A DNA stretch of 64,000 bases from WLMZ01 sp038227995 (GTDB taxonomy: Bacteria; Actinomycetota; Acidimicrobiia; Acidimicrobiales; Ilumatobacteraceae), in contig JBBRPP010000008.1 in NCBI GenBank assembly GCA_038227995.1, positions 1 through 64,000 of the forward strand, read 5' to 3'. The translations under genes were made by a program, and so were the position numbers. Under the pieces are notes generated by a model. That model saw only the letters and a list, made by a program, of their open reading frames with translations, did no database searches and was not told the DNA's origin. This document shows positions 16,976-24,683 of the stretch, piece after piece. How positions within the stretch are numbered: the first letter of the stretch is position 1; the number at the start of each line of letters is the position of its first letter.

Positions 16976-18091
16976 TCAGATACCGATGCGCTGGGCGAGG
17001 AGCTCGCGGTGGTACGTCGGGTCACCGAACAGCAGCTCGCTGCTCTTGGCCCGCTTGAAGTACAGGTGCGCCGGGTGCTCCCAGGTGAAACCGATGCCAC
17101 CGTGGATCTGGATGTTCTCGGCCGTCGCGTGGAAGTAGGCCTCCGAGCAGTAGGCCTTGGCCAGCGAAGCGACCGACGGCAGCTCGTCGTTCATCTCCGA
17201 AGCGCACCACATGCCGTAGTAGGCGGCGGACTTCGCGGACTCGACCTCGAGCAGCATGTCGGCGCACTTGTGCTTGATCGCCTGGAACGAACCGATGGGG
17301 CGACCGAACTGGACGCGGACCTTCGCATATTCGACGGCCATCTCCAGCACCTTCTGGGCGCCACCGACCTGCTCGGCGGCGAGGCCGACGGCAGCGAGAT
17401 CGAGCACGGTGTTGAGGACGTCCCAACCCTTGCCCTCGGCGCCGATCAACGTGGCCGGCGTGGCCGCGAACTCGAGCTTGCTCTGCTTGCGGGTCTGGTC
17501 CATCGTCGACAAGTTGGTGCGGGTGATGGTGCTGTCGCTGCCATCGACGGAGAACAGGCTGACACCGTTCTCGGTGCGAGCGGCGACGATGATCAGGCTG
17601 GCGGTGTTGCCGTCGATCACGAACATCTTGGTGCCGGTGAGGGTGTAGCCGTCGCCCGACTTGGTGGCGGGCAACGTGATGCCGGCTTCGTCCCACTTGC
17701 CGCTGGGCTCGGTGAACGCCAGCGTGGCGATGGTCTCGCCACTGGCGATGCCGGGCAGGTGGGCCTTCTTCGCGGCGTCGTCACCGCTGTGGATCAGGGT
17801 GTTCGCGGCGAGCACGACGGTGCTGAAGAACGGCGCGCACAGCAGAGCGCGACCCATCTCTTCCAGCACGATGCCGAGCTCGACATAGCTGTAACCGCTG
17901 CCACCGAACTCTTCGGGGACGGCCAGGCCCTGCAGACCCAGCTGCTCGCCCATCTGGCTCCACACCGCTGGATCGAAACCGGTGTCGGTCTCCATCTGCT
18001 CGCGGACGGCAGCTTCGGCCGACTTGCTCTCGAGGAAGCTGCGGACGGTCTTGCGGAGCTCTTCTTGCTCTTCGGTGAATGCAAAGTTCAT
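16976..18091 (-). CDS. Acyl-CoA dehydrogenase
   Basis: A 371-residue FAD-dependent acyl-CoA dehydrogenase. It has MNFAFTEEQEELRKTV at the N-terminus, LAFTEPSG in the FAD-binding middle domain, and the C-terminal QIHGGIGFTWEHPAHLYFKRA. The C-terminal signature resembles the mycobacterial FadE subgroup that includes steroid-side-chain (ChsE-like) enzymes, and the short-chain YEGT motif is absent. ATG at 18091 is chosen over an upstream start because it begins the conserved domain. It is divergent from vapB across a 76-bp gap. The substrate is unknown; there is no partner dehydrogenase gene next to it. Confidence 0.93.
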   Translation of the reverse strand: MNFAFTEEQEELRKTVRSFLESKSAEAAVREQMETDTGFDPAVWSQMGEQLGLQGLAVPEEFGGSGYSYVELGIVLEEMGRALLCAPFFSTVVLAANTLIHSGDDAAKKAHLPGIASGETIATLAFTEPSGKWDEAGITLPATKSGDGYTLTGTKMFVIDGNTASLIIVAARTENGVSLFSVDGSDSTITRTNLSTMDQTRKQSKLEFAATPATLIGAEGKGWDVLNTVLDLAAVGLAAEQVGGAQKVLEMAVEYAKVRVQFGRPIGSFQAIKHKCADMLLEVESAKSAAYYGMWCASEMNDELPSVASLAKAYCSEAYFHATAENIQIHGGIGFTWEHPAHLYFKRAKSSELLFGDPTYHRELLAQRIGI

Positions 18092-18134
18092 GGACGAGAG
18101 TGTTTCGCGTGACGGCGAGCCGCCACAAATCAGA

Positions 18135-18167
18135 AGGTGTACACGTGCGTACACCTAGACTCGGCCG
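18135..18167 (+). promoter_or_regulatory. vapBC operator and leaderless promoter
   Basis: A perfect dyad AGGTGTAC-N6-GTACACCT covers 18135-18156. TAGACT (18156-18161) fits a -10 box ending 6 nt before the vapB ATG at 18168, so the mRNA probably starts at the A of ATG. The dyad overlaps the -10, as expected for autorepression by VapB or VapBC. Confidence 0.7.
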
Positions 18168-18440
18168 ATGGACCGAATCGGGATCAGAGAGCTGCGCGCA
18201 ACGGCGGCCGCCGCGGTCAAGCGAGCAGAGGCCGGACAGCGCACGGTCGTGACCGTGGGCGGCCGGCCGGTTGCGCAACTGGGTCCGCTCACCAGTGCCG
18301 CCGTCGAACGTAGCCTCGACGAACTCATCGCCCGAGGTCTGCTGATCGCGCCACGACGAGGCGGCCAGCCCAACGACGACACCGTCGCCGTGTGGGGCAA
18401 CGTTCGGCTCGACCGGTTGCTGCGCGAGGTCCGCGGATGA
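18168..18440 (+). CDS. vapB: VapB/Phd-type antitoxin
   Basis: A 90-residue protein of the Phd/YefM-like antitoxin group. IGIRELRATAAAAVKRAEAGQRTVVTVGGRPVAQL matches the N-terminal DNA-binding fold of such antitoxins (shown here as positions 4-38), and the C-terminal part would wrap the toxin. It overlaps the PIN toxin gene by 4 bp (ATGA). The start is supported by a leaderless -10 box and a palindromic operator immediately upstream. Confidence 0.88.
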   Translation: MDRIGIRELRATAAAAVKRAEAGQRTVVTVGGRPVAQLGPLTSAAVERSLDELIARGLLIAPRRGGQPNDDTVAVWGNVRLDRLLREVRG

Positions 18441-18841
18441 CGCTGTACATCGATGCCAGCGCCTTGGTCGCGCTGCACGTCGACATCCCGATTCGCAGCC
18501 ACGTGCGCGATGCGATGGCCACCGACCCGGACTGGTGCACCAGCGCGCTCACGCTGGTCGAGGCCCTGGCGCTGATCGACCGGGTCACCGATGAGCCGGT
18601 GCTGCGCCGCGACCTCGAAGACTTCGTCCGCCTCACATGGGATCGCCTGGCGGTGGTCCCGACGGATCAGATGTGTCTCGACCGCGCGGCGCGGCTGATG
18701 CGCGAACAGCCACTGCGGCTCAGCGATGCATTGCACCTCGCCGCTGCCGACCGGCTCCCCCGACCGGTTCGCTTCGTCACCTTCGACGCAGCCCAGATCC
18801 CGGTCGCGTTGTCGATGGACTTCGAGGTTCTCTCGTCGTGA
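18437..18841 (+). CDS. vapC: VapC PIN-domain ribonuclease toxin
   Basis: A 134-residue PIN-domain protein. The acidic metal-binding residues are visible as YIDASALV (Asp5), TLVEALAL (Glu) and LSDALHLAAADRL (two Asp). VapC toxins cleave tRNA or rRNA and are held inactive by the cognate antitoxin. ATG at 18437 overlaps the vapB stop, which fixes the start; a longer frame upstream is a shadow of vapB. Length is typical. Confidence 0.9.
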   Translation: MTLYIDASALVALHVDIPIRSHVRDAMATDPDWCTSALTLVEALALIDRVTDEPVLRRDLEDFVRLTWDRLAVVPTDQMCLDRAARLMREQPLRLSDALHLAAADRLPRPVRFVTFDAAQIPVALSMDFEVLSS

Positions 18842-18862
18842 TTCCGGTGAGAGAATGAACGC

Positions 18863-19477
18863 ATGACAACGCTGCACTGGGCTGACAGCCGGCTGGAGAT
18901 CCACCGGATGGTCGTCGGGCCGTACTCGAACAACGTGTTCGTGCTGCGTTGTCGCGAGACCGGTGAGGCGGTGCTGATCGACGCCGCCAACGAGCACGAC
19001 AAACTGCTCGAACTGTGCACTCGGCTCAACGTCCGGCGCGTCCTGGAGACCCACGGCCACTTCGACCACATCCAGGCGGTACCGGCGATGCGCGAGGCCG
19101 GTTACAAGGTCGCGATCGCCGCGGCGGACGCTCCGATGTTGAAGAAGGTCGGCTACGACGTCTTCATCGACGACGAAGAGGTGATCGAAGTCGGCAAGCT
19201 GCGCCTGCACTCGATCCTCAATCCGGGCCACACGCCCGGATCGATCTCGTTCCTGATCGACGGTGCGCCCGTTCTGTTCAGCGGCGACACGTTGTTCCCC
19301 GGCGGCGTCGGCAACACCAAGTCCGATCTCGGTGACTTCCCCACGATCATCCAGTCGGTCGACAACCGCCTCTTCTCGTTGCCGGCGGAGACCGTGGTGA
19401 TGCCAGGACACGGCGTCGACACGACCATCGGCAACGAGCGGCCGCACCTCAAGGAATGGGTCGAGCGCGGATGGTGA
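18863..19477 (+). CDS. MBL-fold metallo-hydrolase (glyoxalase II-like)
   Basis: A 204-residue metallo-beta-lactamase-fold hydrolase with THGHFDHI (HxHxDH), NPGHTPGSISF, FSGDTLF (bridging Asp) and MPGHG (last His), so the complete dinuclear metal site is present. The size matches small glyoxalase II-like hydrolases. ATG at 18863 is preceded by GAGAAT ending 6 nt upstream, a weak leaderless -10. It overlaps the desaturase gene, suggesting one transcript. The substrate is not known. Confidence 0.9.
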   Translation: MTTLHWADSRLEIHRMVVGPYSNNVFVLRCRETGEAVLIDAANEHDKLLELCTRLNVRRVLETHGHFDHIQAVPAMREAGYKVAIAAADAPMLKKVGYDVFIDDEEVIEVGKLRLHSILNPGHTPGSISFLIDGAPVLFSGDTLFPGGVGNTKSDLGDFPTIIQSVDNRLFSLPAETVVMPGHGVDTTIGNERPHLKEWVERGW

Positions 19478-20457
19478 TGACCGCCGCGGCACCTCGACTG
19501 GGCGGGATGAGCCCGGCGCTCGACGCTCTGCCGATCGCGCACGAGACCGCGTCCGTTCGTGCCGATGGACGTCCGCTGCCCGGGTTCCGCGACGACCTAC
19601 GCCGCATCCCGTCGATTCGTAACGGGTTGAGCGTGTTCAGCCTGTATCTGCAAACGACGATGCTGCTGGCCGCGACGATCATCACTCCGGGTTGGTGGCG
19701 GCTGCTCGTGTGGCCGATCGTGTTCGTGTTGATGGGGCGCACCCACGCGCAGTTCGCGTCGCTGATGCACGAGGCCGCGCACCGGTTGCTGCTGAAGAAG
19801 AAGTCACTCAACGACTGGGTCGGCAAGTGGCTGCTCGGCTACCCGGCCTTCACCACCACCGAGGGCTACCGGCGGGTGCACATGGCCCACCATCGCGAAG
19901 AGTTCGGTCCGGAAGAGCCCGACATCCCGCTGTACGCGAACTATCCCGTCTCGTCAGCGTCGCTGCGACGCAAGCTGATCCGCGACGCAACGGGCCGCAC
20001 CGGGCTCAAGCTGATGCGCCTGCAGTTGCGTGGACTGCGCAATCCGGATCGTGTAGCGCGATACGTGCAGTACCGGATCTGGGGGTTGCAAGTCGTGTTG
20101 CTCGGGGCGTCGATCGCAGCCGGTGTGTGGTGGCTGTACCCGCTGTTCTGGCTGCTGCCGTTCCTCACCGTGTGGAGGGTGATCAACCGACTGCGTTCCA
20201 TCGCCGAGCACGGCGGGATGATGGCATCGAAGGATCGACGCATCACGACCCATTCGGTGCGACAGCACATCGGCGCACGGTTCCTGCTCGTGCCGTACAA
20301 CATCGGCTGGCACCTCGCCCACCACGTGGATTCCGGCGTGCCGTTCCGCAACCTGCCGAGGTTCCACAACGCGCTTCGCGAAGCCGGCTACGTGGATGAC
20401 ACGCTCGAACACCCGAGCTACACGGCCTTGTGGAAGTCCCTGTGCACGCACTCCTGA
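19471..20457 (+). CDS. Membrane fatty acid desaturase
   Basis: A protein of about 328 residues of the membrane di-iron desaturase/hydroxylase family. The three histidine boxes are HEAAH, HMAHH and HLAHH, and hydrophobic pairs flank them (TTMLLAATIITPGWWRLLV and LQVVLLGASIAAGVWWLY). It would introduce a double bond or hydroxyl in a lipid at the cytoplasmic membrane. The start is ATG at 19471 (7-bp overlap with the MBL gene) or ATG at 19477 (1-bp overlap); neither has a clear Shine-Dalgarno. Confidence 0.88.
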   Translation: MVMTAAAPRLGGMSPALDALPIAHETASVRADGRPLPGFRDDLRRIPSIRNGLSVFSLYLQTTMLLAATIITPGWWRLLVWPIVFVLMGRTHAQFASLMHEAAHRLLLKKKSLNDWVGKWLLGYPAFTTTEGYRRVHMAHHREEFGPEEPDIPLYANYPVSSASLRRKLIRDATGRTGLKLMRLQLRGLRNPDRVARYVQYRIWGLQVVLLGASIAAGVWWLYPLFWLLPFLTVWRVINRLRSIAEHGGMMASKDRRITTHSVRQHIGARFLLVPYNIGWHLAHHVDSGVPFRNLPRFHNALREAGYVDDTLEHPSYTALWKSLCTHS

Positions 20458-20470
20458 GGCGCATCGATCG

Positions 20471-20570
20471 CGCGTGACGCGACCACCCCTCACATCCGTC
20501 GGAGTGCAGTCGGGCCGGTCGCGCGTCGCGCGACCAACCCTGACATCCGTCGGAGCGCGGTCGCGCTGGT
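20471..20570. repeat. Two tandem 49-bp repeats, 51-bp period
   Basis: 20471-20519 and 20522-20570 match at about 41 of 49 positions. Shared blocks are CGCGACCA and ACATCCGTCGGAG. They fill most of the 192-bp gap between the convergent desaturase and alpha/beta-hydrolase genes. Nothing else is seen in the gap. Confidence 0.7.
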
Positions 20571-20649
20571 GCCCGTTCGGGGCCTGGGAGCATCCGATGC
20601 GGGCGCTCCACCGTGGATGCTCCCGATCGTGTCCGAGCCGTACGTCGCC

Positions 20650-21516
20650 TCAGCCGCGCAGGAACGCCACGATCGCGTCGGCCGCGGCCGTCGGTTGTTC
20701 GTACGGGACCATGTGGCCAGCCTCAGCAATCGTCGCTCGTTCCGCGTCGGGTAGCGCAGCCGACCACGCGTCTGCGTACGGCGCGCCGAGGTAGGCGTCG
20801 CTGTCGCCCCAGAGCAACATCACCGGATTCGTGATCCGGTACAGCCGCTTCGACAGGCGCCGGTTCGGGATCGGGAACAGGATCTTGCCCGCCGTGCCGA
20901 GGCGCCGCGAGTTGCCGATCAGAAACCGTTGGATGGCGTCGGGATTGCTGAAGTCCGCGCCGACACTCGCCAATACCCGGGTGCCCAGCGTTGCGTCGCG
21001 GAACAGCAAGCGCGGGAACTCGTACGGCATGAGCGTGTAGATGTCGGGCACGGGATGGCCGTCGAGCCACAGACCCAGCGGGGCGATCAGGACGAGATGG
21101 CCGTAGTCGTTCGGCGCGAGTGCAGCCATCTCGGCGGCGATCATGCCGCCCATCGAATGGCCGATCACGTGGGGCGCGACCTGACCGTGCGCCGGCCCGA
21201 GCGAGAGCGCCTCGATGATGTCTGCGCCGTGCAATGCGAAGTCGAGCATGTCCTCGATCACGGTGTCGCCGCCGTGGTCGCTGTAGCCGGGCCACACGGG
21301 CGCGTGCACGCGGTAACCCGCTGCGGCGAGCTCGGCCAACATCGGCTCGCCGACCAGCGGGCCGGCAAAACCGTGGAACGACACGACCGCTTCTCCGGTG
21401 ACGGGCCCACCGACGAGCACATCGACCTCCAGGCCGCGCCGAGTCGTGACCGTGATGCTCTCGAGTGGGATGCTCTCCAGCGGCACCGCCGTGACCACCT
21501 CGGCAACGCCGCTCAC
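20650..21516 (-). CDS. Alpha/beta hydrolase
   Basis: A 288-residue alpha/beta hydrolase with a complete catalytic set: VIGHSMGGMIA (Ser nucleophile), LLWGDSDAYLG (acid) and EAGHMVPYEQP (His). The FHGFAGPLVG segment is the oxyanion loop. The start is a GTG at 21516 in a GTGA overlap with the luciferase-like gene, so it is translationally coupled to it. Position suggests hydrolysis of an ester or ring-cleavage product made by the oxidoreductase; the substrate is unknown. Confidence 0.88.
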   Translation of the reverse strand: MSGVAEVVTAVPLESIPLESITVTTRRGLEVDVLVGGPVTGEAVVSFHGFAGPLVGEPMLAELAAAGYRVHAPVWPGYSDHGGDTVIEDMLDFALHGADIIEALSLGPAHGQVAPHVIGHSMGGMIAAEMAALAPNDYGHLVLIAPLGLWLDGHPVPDIYTLMPYEFPRLLFRDATLGTRVLASVGADFSNPDAIQRFLIGNSRRLGTAGKILFPIPNRRLSKRLYRITNPVMLLWGDSDAYLGAPYADAWSAALPDAERATIAEAGHMVPYEQPTAAADAIVAFLRG

Positions 21517-22787
21517 GCGAGGTCGCCGATCGGTATCTGTGCATCGCGACGCGAGTCGGCCATCGTCTCGTCGGCCCGCACTCGCGATTCGAGTGGATGG
21601 ATCCACCACCGATCATCGCCATCATGGTCGGGCCACATCGAACGCAGATGTGGCATGACCTTGTCGGCGAACAGCTTCGTCGAGTAGCGCGTCTTCCAGT
21701 CGGGCTGATTGCCGGTGTGCAGCAGGCAGAAGATGTGACCGACGTGCAGCGTCGTGATCATGTCCTTCATCCGGTCGATGACCGTCTCGGGGCTGCCCGC
21801 AATGATGTAGCCGTTGTCGATCAGGTTCTTCCACGTCAGCTCTTGGTAGACCTTGGCCTGACCCTCGCGGAACTGGTTGAGCACCCCGGCCTTGATCGTC
21901 GACAACGTGCGATAGCCGGGTGGATCGGCGAAGCCGGGATACACGTGCAGGCAACGGTTGTAGAAGTACAGGATGTGCTCGGCGTACAGCTTCTCGGCCT
22001 CGGCGTCGGTGTCGGCAACCGCGATGATCTGTGCGAACGCGGCGCGATACGGCGACTCGTCCTTGTCGCGAGCGGCGACGCGATCCCAGTACCCGTCGAG
22101 CAGCGCCTTGCCGGCCATGTAGCCACCGAACGACAGGTACGAGTAGTTGTAGTCGTGATCGAGGCAGAAGTCCCACGTCTCGATCGAGCCGCCACCCGGG
22201 ATGTAGATCGGCGGATGTGGCTTCTGGATCGGCTTCGGCCAGCAGTTCACGTAGCGCAGTTGGTTGTACTTGCCATCGAACGCGAACGGCTCGTCCTCGC
22301 TCCACGCCCGCATGATCAGATCGTGCGCCTCGGAGTACTTGTCGCGGGTCAGCGCCGGGATCTGTCCGTAGCAGAAGTTCGTGTCCATCGGTGTGCCGAC
22401 CGGGAAGCCCGCGATCAATCGCCCACCCGAGATGCAGTCCAGCATCGCGAACTCCTCGGCGACGCGGATCGGCGGGTTGTACAGCGCGATCGAGTTGCCG
22501 ATGACACAGATCGCGGCGTTGCTCGTGCGCCTCGCCAACCCTGCGGCGATGATGTTCGGGCTGGGCATGATGCCGTAGCCGTTCTGGTGATGCTCGTTGA
22601 CACCGATGCCGTCGAAGCCCAACGAGTCGGCGTACTCGAGCTGATCCATGTATTCGTTGTAGACGCGGTTCGCAGTGACCGGATCGAACAACGAGCTGGG
22701 GATGTCGACCCACACCGACCGGTTCGTGTCCTTGAAGTCCTCCGGTAGATCTGGCCACGGCATCAGGTTGAACCACGTGAAGCGCAT
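21513..22787 (-). CDS. Luciferase-like (LLM class) flavin oxidoreductase
   Basis: A 424-residue bacterial luciferase-like protein, with GFDGIGVNEHHQNGYG near residue 75, SPNIIAAGLARRT and GFPVGTPMD, typical of the flavin/F420-binding TIM barrel. The long form resembles group-transferring monooxygenases. ATG at 22787 is preceded by AAGGGG about 11 nt upstream and begins the conserved domain (MRFTWFNLMPW). It leads a two-gene operon with the alpha/beta hydrolase. Confidence 0.9.
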   Translation of the reverse strand: MRFTWFNLMPWPDLPEDFKDTNRSVWVDIPSSLFDPVTANRVYNEYMDQLEYADSLGFDGIGVNEHHQNGYGIMPSPNIIAAGLARRTSNAAICVIGNSIALYNPPIRVAEEFAMLDCISGGRLIAGFPVGTPMDTNFCYGQIPALTRDKYSEAHDLIMRAWSEDEPFAFDGKYNQLRYVNCWPKPIQKPHPPIYIPGGGSIETWDFCLDHDYNYSYLSFGGYMAGKALLDGYWDRVAARDKDESPYRAAFAQIIAVADTDAEAEKLYAEHILYFYNRCLHVYPGFADPPGYRTLSTIKAGVLNQFREGQAKVYQELTWKNLIDNGYIIAGSPETVIDRMKDMITTLHVGHIFCLLHTGNQPDWKTRYSTKLFADKVMPHLRSMWPDHDGDDRWWIHPLESRVRADETMADSRRDAQIPIGDLA

Positions 22788-22944
22788 GTCGGCAAGCCCC
22801 TTCCCTCGACCCCACTTCGTCGTACCGACCCTACGCCACACCGACGGGGTCAAGCCTGCCGTGGCCATCTCGTACTCGCGCAACCGAGCGAACTATGGTC
22901 CGATTGCTCGACGCGGTGTCGAACATCATCGACAGGGGTTGCTC
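22788..22944. promoter_or_regulatory. Divergent promoter region
   Basis: A 157-bp gap between the luciferase-like gene (minus) and the lipoprotein gene (plus). TATGGT at 22892-22897 fits a TAnnnT -10 for the plus-strand lipoprotein gene, with AGGGG as Shine-Dalgarno before its ATG. No dyad was noticed. Confidence 0.4.
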
Positions 22945-23337
22945 ATGAACAAGGTTCTCGGATGGACGGCGGCAGCGGCTTTTGCAATCGGCGGGCTGGT
23001 CGGATGCAGCAGTGACAAGAAGTTGATCGTCACCACCACGACCGCTGCGACGGGATCGACGTCGGGCGGCGCAACCGCGAGCACAGCCGCAGCGGGTTCC
23101 GGCGCATCCGGCGGCACCCCGACTGTCGATGCCTTCTGCAAGGAGATCAACGACTACGCGGCGAAGGTCCAAGCCGCGATCGCCAACCCGAACGGCGCCG
23201 ACAAGGGCGCCCTCGCCGCCGCGGCACAGAAGCTGTCATCCGAGAGCCAGGCGCTGGTCCAGTCCAGCCCGGCCGACATCGCCAAGATCGAAGCCTGCGC
23301 CCAGAAGCTGGCCGCGGCCTACAACCCATTGCCGTAG
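22945..23337 (+). CDS. Small secreted lipoprotein
   Basis: A 130-residue lipoprotein. The signal peptide MNKVLGWTAAAAFAIGGLVG precedes the lipobox Cys (LVGC). A Thr/Ser/Gly/Ala-rich linker (about 28-60) follows, then a small helical domain with two Cys (FCKEIND and EACAQKL) that may form a disulfide. AGGGG lies 7 nt before the ATG. Similar small domains are common in actinobacterial lipoproteins; no function can be given. Confidence 0.85.
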   Translation: MNKVLGWTAAAAFAIGGLVGCSSDKKLIVTTTTAATGSTSGGATASTAAAGSGASGGTPTVDAFCKEINDYAAKVQAAIANPNGADKGALAAAAQKLSSESQALVQSSPADIAKIEACAQKLAAAYNPLP

Positions 23338-23339
23338 TT

Positions 23340-23367
23340 CGGACTCACGACCACTTCGGCTGACGTC
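23340..23367. repeat. 28-bp direct repeat, left copy
   Basis: Identical over 28 bp to 24656-24683; it starts CGGACTCACGACC and ends GGCTGACGTC. This copy contains the last bases of the acyltransferase stop codon (23366-23368) and lies 3 bp past the lipoprotein stop. Confidence 0.9.
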
Positions 23368-24556
23368 ACGCGGTCGCGACCGATGCCTCGCGGCGCGACA
23401 GGTATCGACGCTCGAACAGCCAGTGAAACGCGTTGGCGACGACGAGGCTGACAGACCCACCGATCGTGGCGATCAGGAAGAAATTCGTGGGCACGTCGAA
23501 GCTGTGGGCATACACGCATGCGAACGCGATCGCACCGATGATCGGGAAGTGAACCAGATAGAGGCTGTAGGAAATCCTTCCCAACCACGCGATCGGTCGG
23601 ACAGAGAGCCCGGCGCCGATGCAGAGCGTGACTCGGCCATCCGAGCGGGTGGCCTTCTGGAGTGCAAGGAGCAGCAGCGCCGCAGCGCCGCCGACGACGA
23701 CGTCGCGCAGAAAGAGAGTGCTGAGGTAGCCGTGCAAGAAACGCGGCTCGAAGGTGAGTGTGAGGGCCACGGACGCAAATGCCGCGATCGCGACGACGTC
23801 GACGCGACCACGTAACCATCGCGCGGGACGCTGCGCCGCGTCAGCGGCACACATACCCAGCGCGAACAACAGCAACATCCAGGGCTGCACGAAGCCGGCA
23901 CCGACCGCCAAGGCCCCGAAGGTGGCGATGGTGCACACTCCGATGACCACGAGGTTCGGCCGACGGCCGATCGTCCGCCGCCACAGCGGGAGCAGCCCGA
24001 ACACGAAGACGACGTAGATCTGAACCTCGAGCGCGATCGTCCACATCGGGACATCGATTCCGTACGCCCATTTCGGATTCAAGTTGTAGATCAGCAACAC
24101 ATGCGCCGCAATCGTGGCGGCGCTGAAGGCCGGCAGCGATGCGTCCCAGAGTGTTCCTGTGTGGTGATGCAGTGCCGGGTCGACGAGGATCAGGACGGAG
24201 CTGCCAATCAGCGCGGCGACATAACCGGGACCCAGTCGGCGCAGGCGCCGTTCAGCGAACCGCCGCCGGCCACCCTTGAGCAACATGCCGTCGCTGGCCG
24301 CGACCGGCAGCATGAGGCAGTAGCCCGAGACGACGATGAAAACAGCCACGCCACAATCGCCGTAGCCGAGGATCGTGAACGCCTTCCACCACGTCGGCGG
24401 CGTACCGGAGAAGCGCGCGTTTGCAAACTGGTACATGTGAAAGAGCACGACGTAGCACGCGCTGACGCCGCGAATCCCATCGATGTACCACAGCCGACGA
24501 CTGGACGCCTCGCGCGCTTCAGTCGCGGTCGCCGAGAACTCTGAATCGACTGACAT
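23366..24556 (-). CDS. Membrane acyltransferase (acyltransferase 3 family)
   Basis: A 396-residue integral membrane acyltransferase of the OafA/NolL type. It has YIDGIRGVSACYVVLFH near the N-terminus with the conserved Arg and the catalytic-region His, about ten spans, and WTIALEVQIY and GRISYSLYLVHFPI. Such proteins O-acylate exported sugars or peptides. ATG at 24556 has GGCGGAG 5 nt upstream; a longer frame to 24589 lacks this. The gene lies exactly between two copies of a 28-bp direct repeat and ends inside one of them, which suggests insertion next to the enoyl-CoA hydratase gene. Confidence 0.9.
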   Translation of the reverse strand: MSVDSEFSATATEAREASSRRLWYIDGIRGVSACYVVLFHMYQFANARFSGTPPTWWKAFTILGYGDCGVAVFIVVSGYCLMLPVAASDGMLLKGGRRRFAERRLRRLGPGYVAALIGSSVLILVDPALHHHTGTLWDASLPAFSAATIAAHVLLIYNLNPKWAYGIDVPMWTIALEVQIYVVFVFGLLPLWRRTIGRRPNLVVIGVCTIATFGALAVGAGFVQPWMLLLFALGMCAADAAQRPARWLRGRVDVVAIAAFASVALTLTFEPRFLHGYLSTLFLRDVVVGGAAALLLLALQKATRSDGRVTLCIGAGLSVRPIAWLGRISYSLYLVHFPIIGAIAFACVYAHSFDVPTNFFLIATIGGSVSLVVANAFHWLFERRYLSRREASVATA

Positions 24557-24655
24557 CTCGCTCCGCCTGCCTCTCGCCACTGAGGACACGCATAGTAGTC
24601 ATTCAAACGCTGAAAGCGAACAGGTCTCGGTCGAACATTCCCAAAGGTGTCAGCC

Positions 24656-24683
24656 CGGACTCACGACCACTTCGGCTGACGTC
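24656..24683. repeat. 28-bp direct repeat, right copy
   Basis: Identical to 23340-23367. Here it is the true 3' end of the enoyl-CoA hydratase gene (codons for RRQPKWS and the stop), so this copy is probably ancestral. Confidence 0.9.

Noticed and set aside
23366..24556. Insertion sequence
   Set aside because: No transposase, terminal inverted repeat or typical short target duplication; only an acyltransferase gene lies between the repeats.
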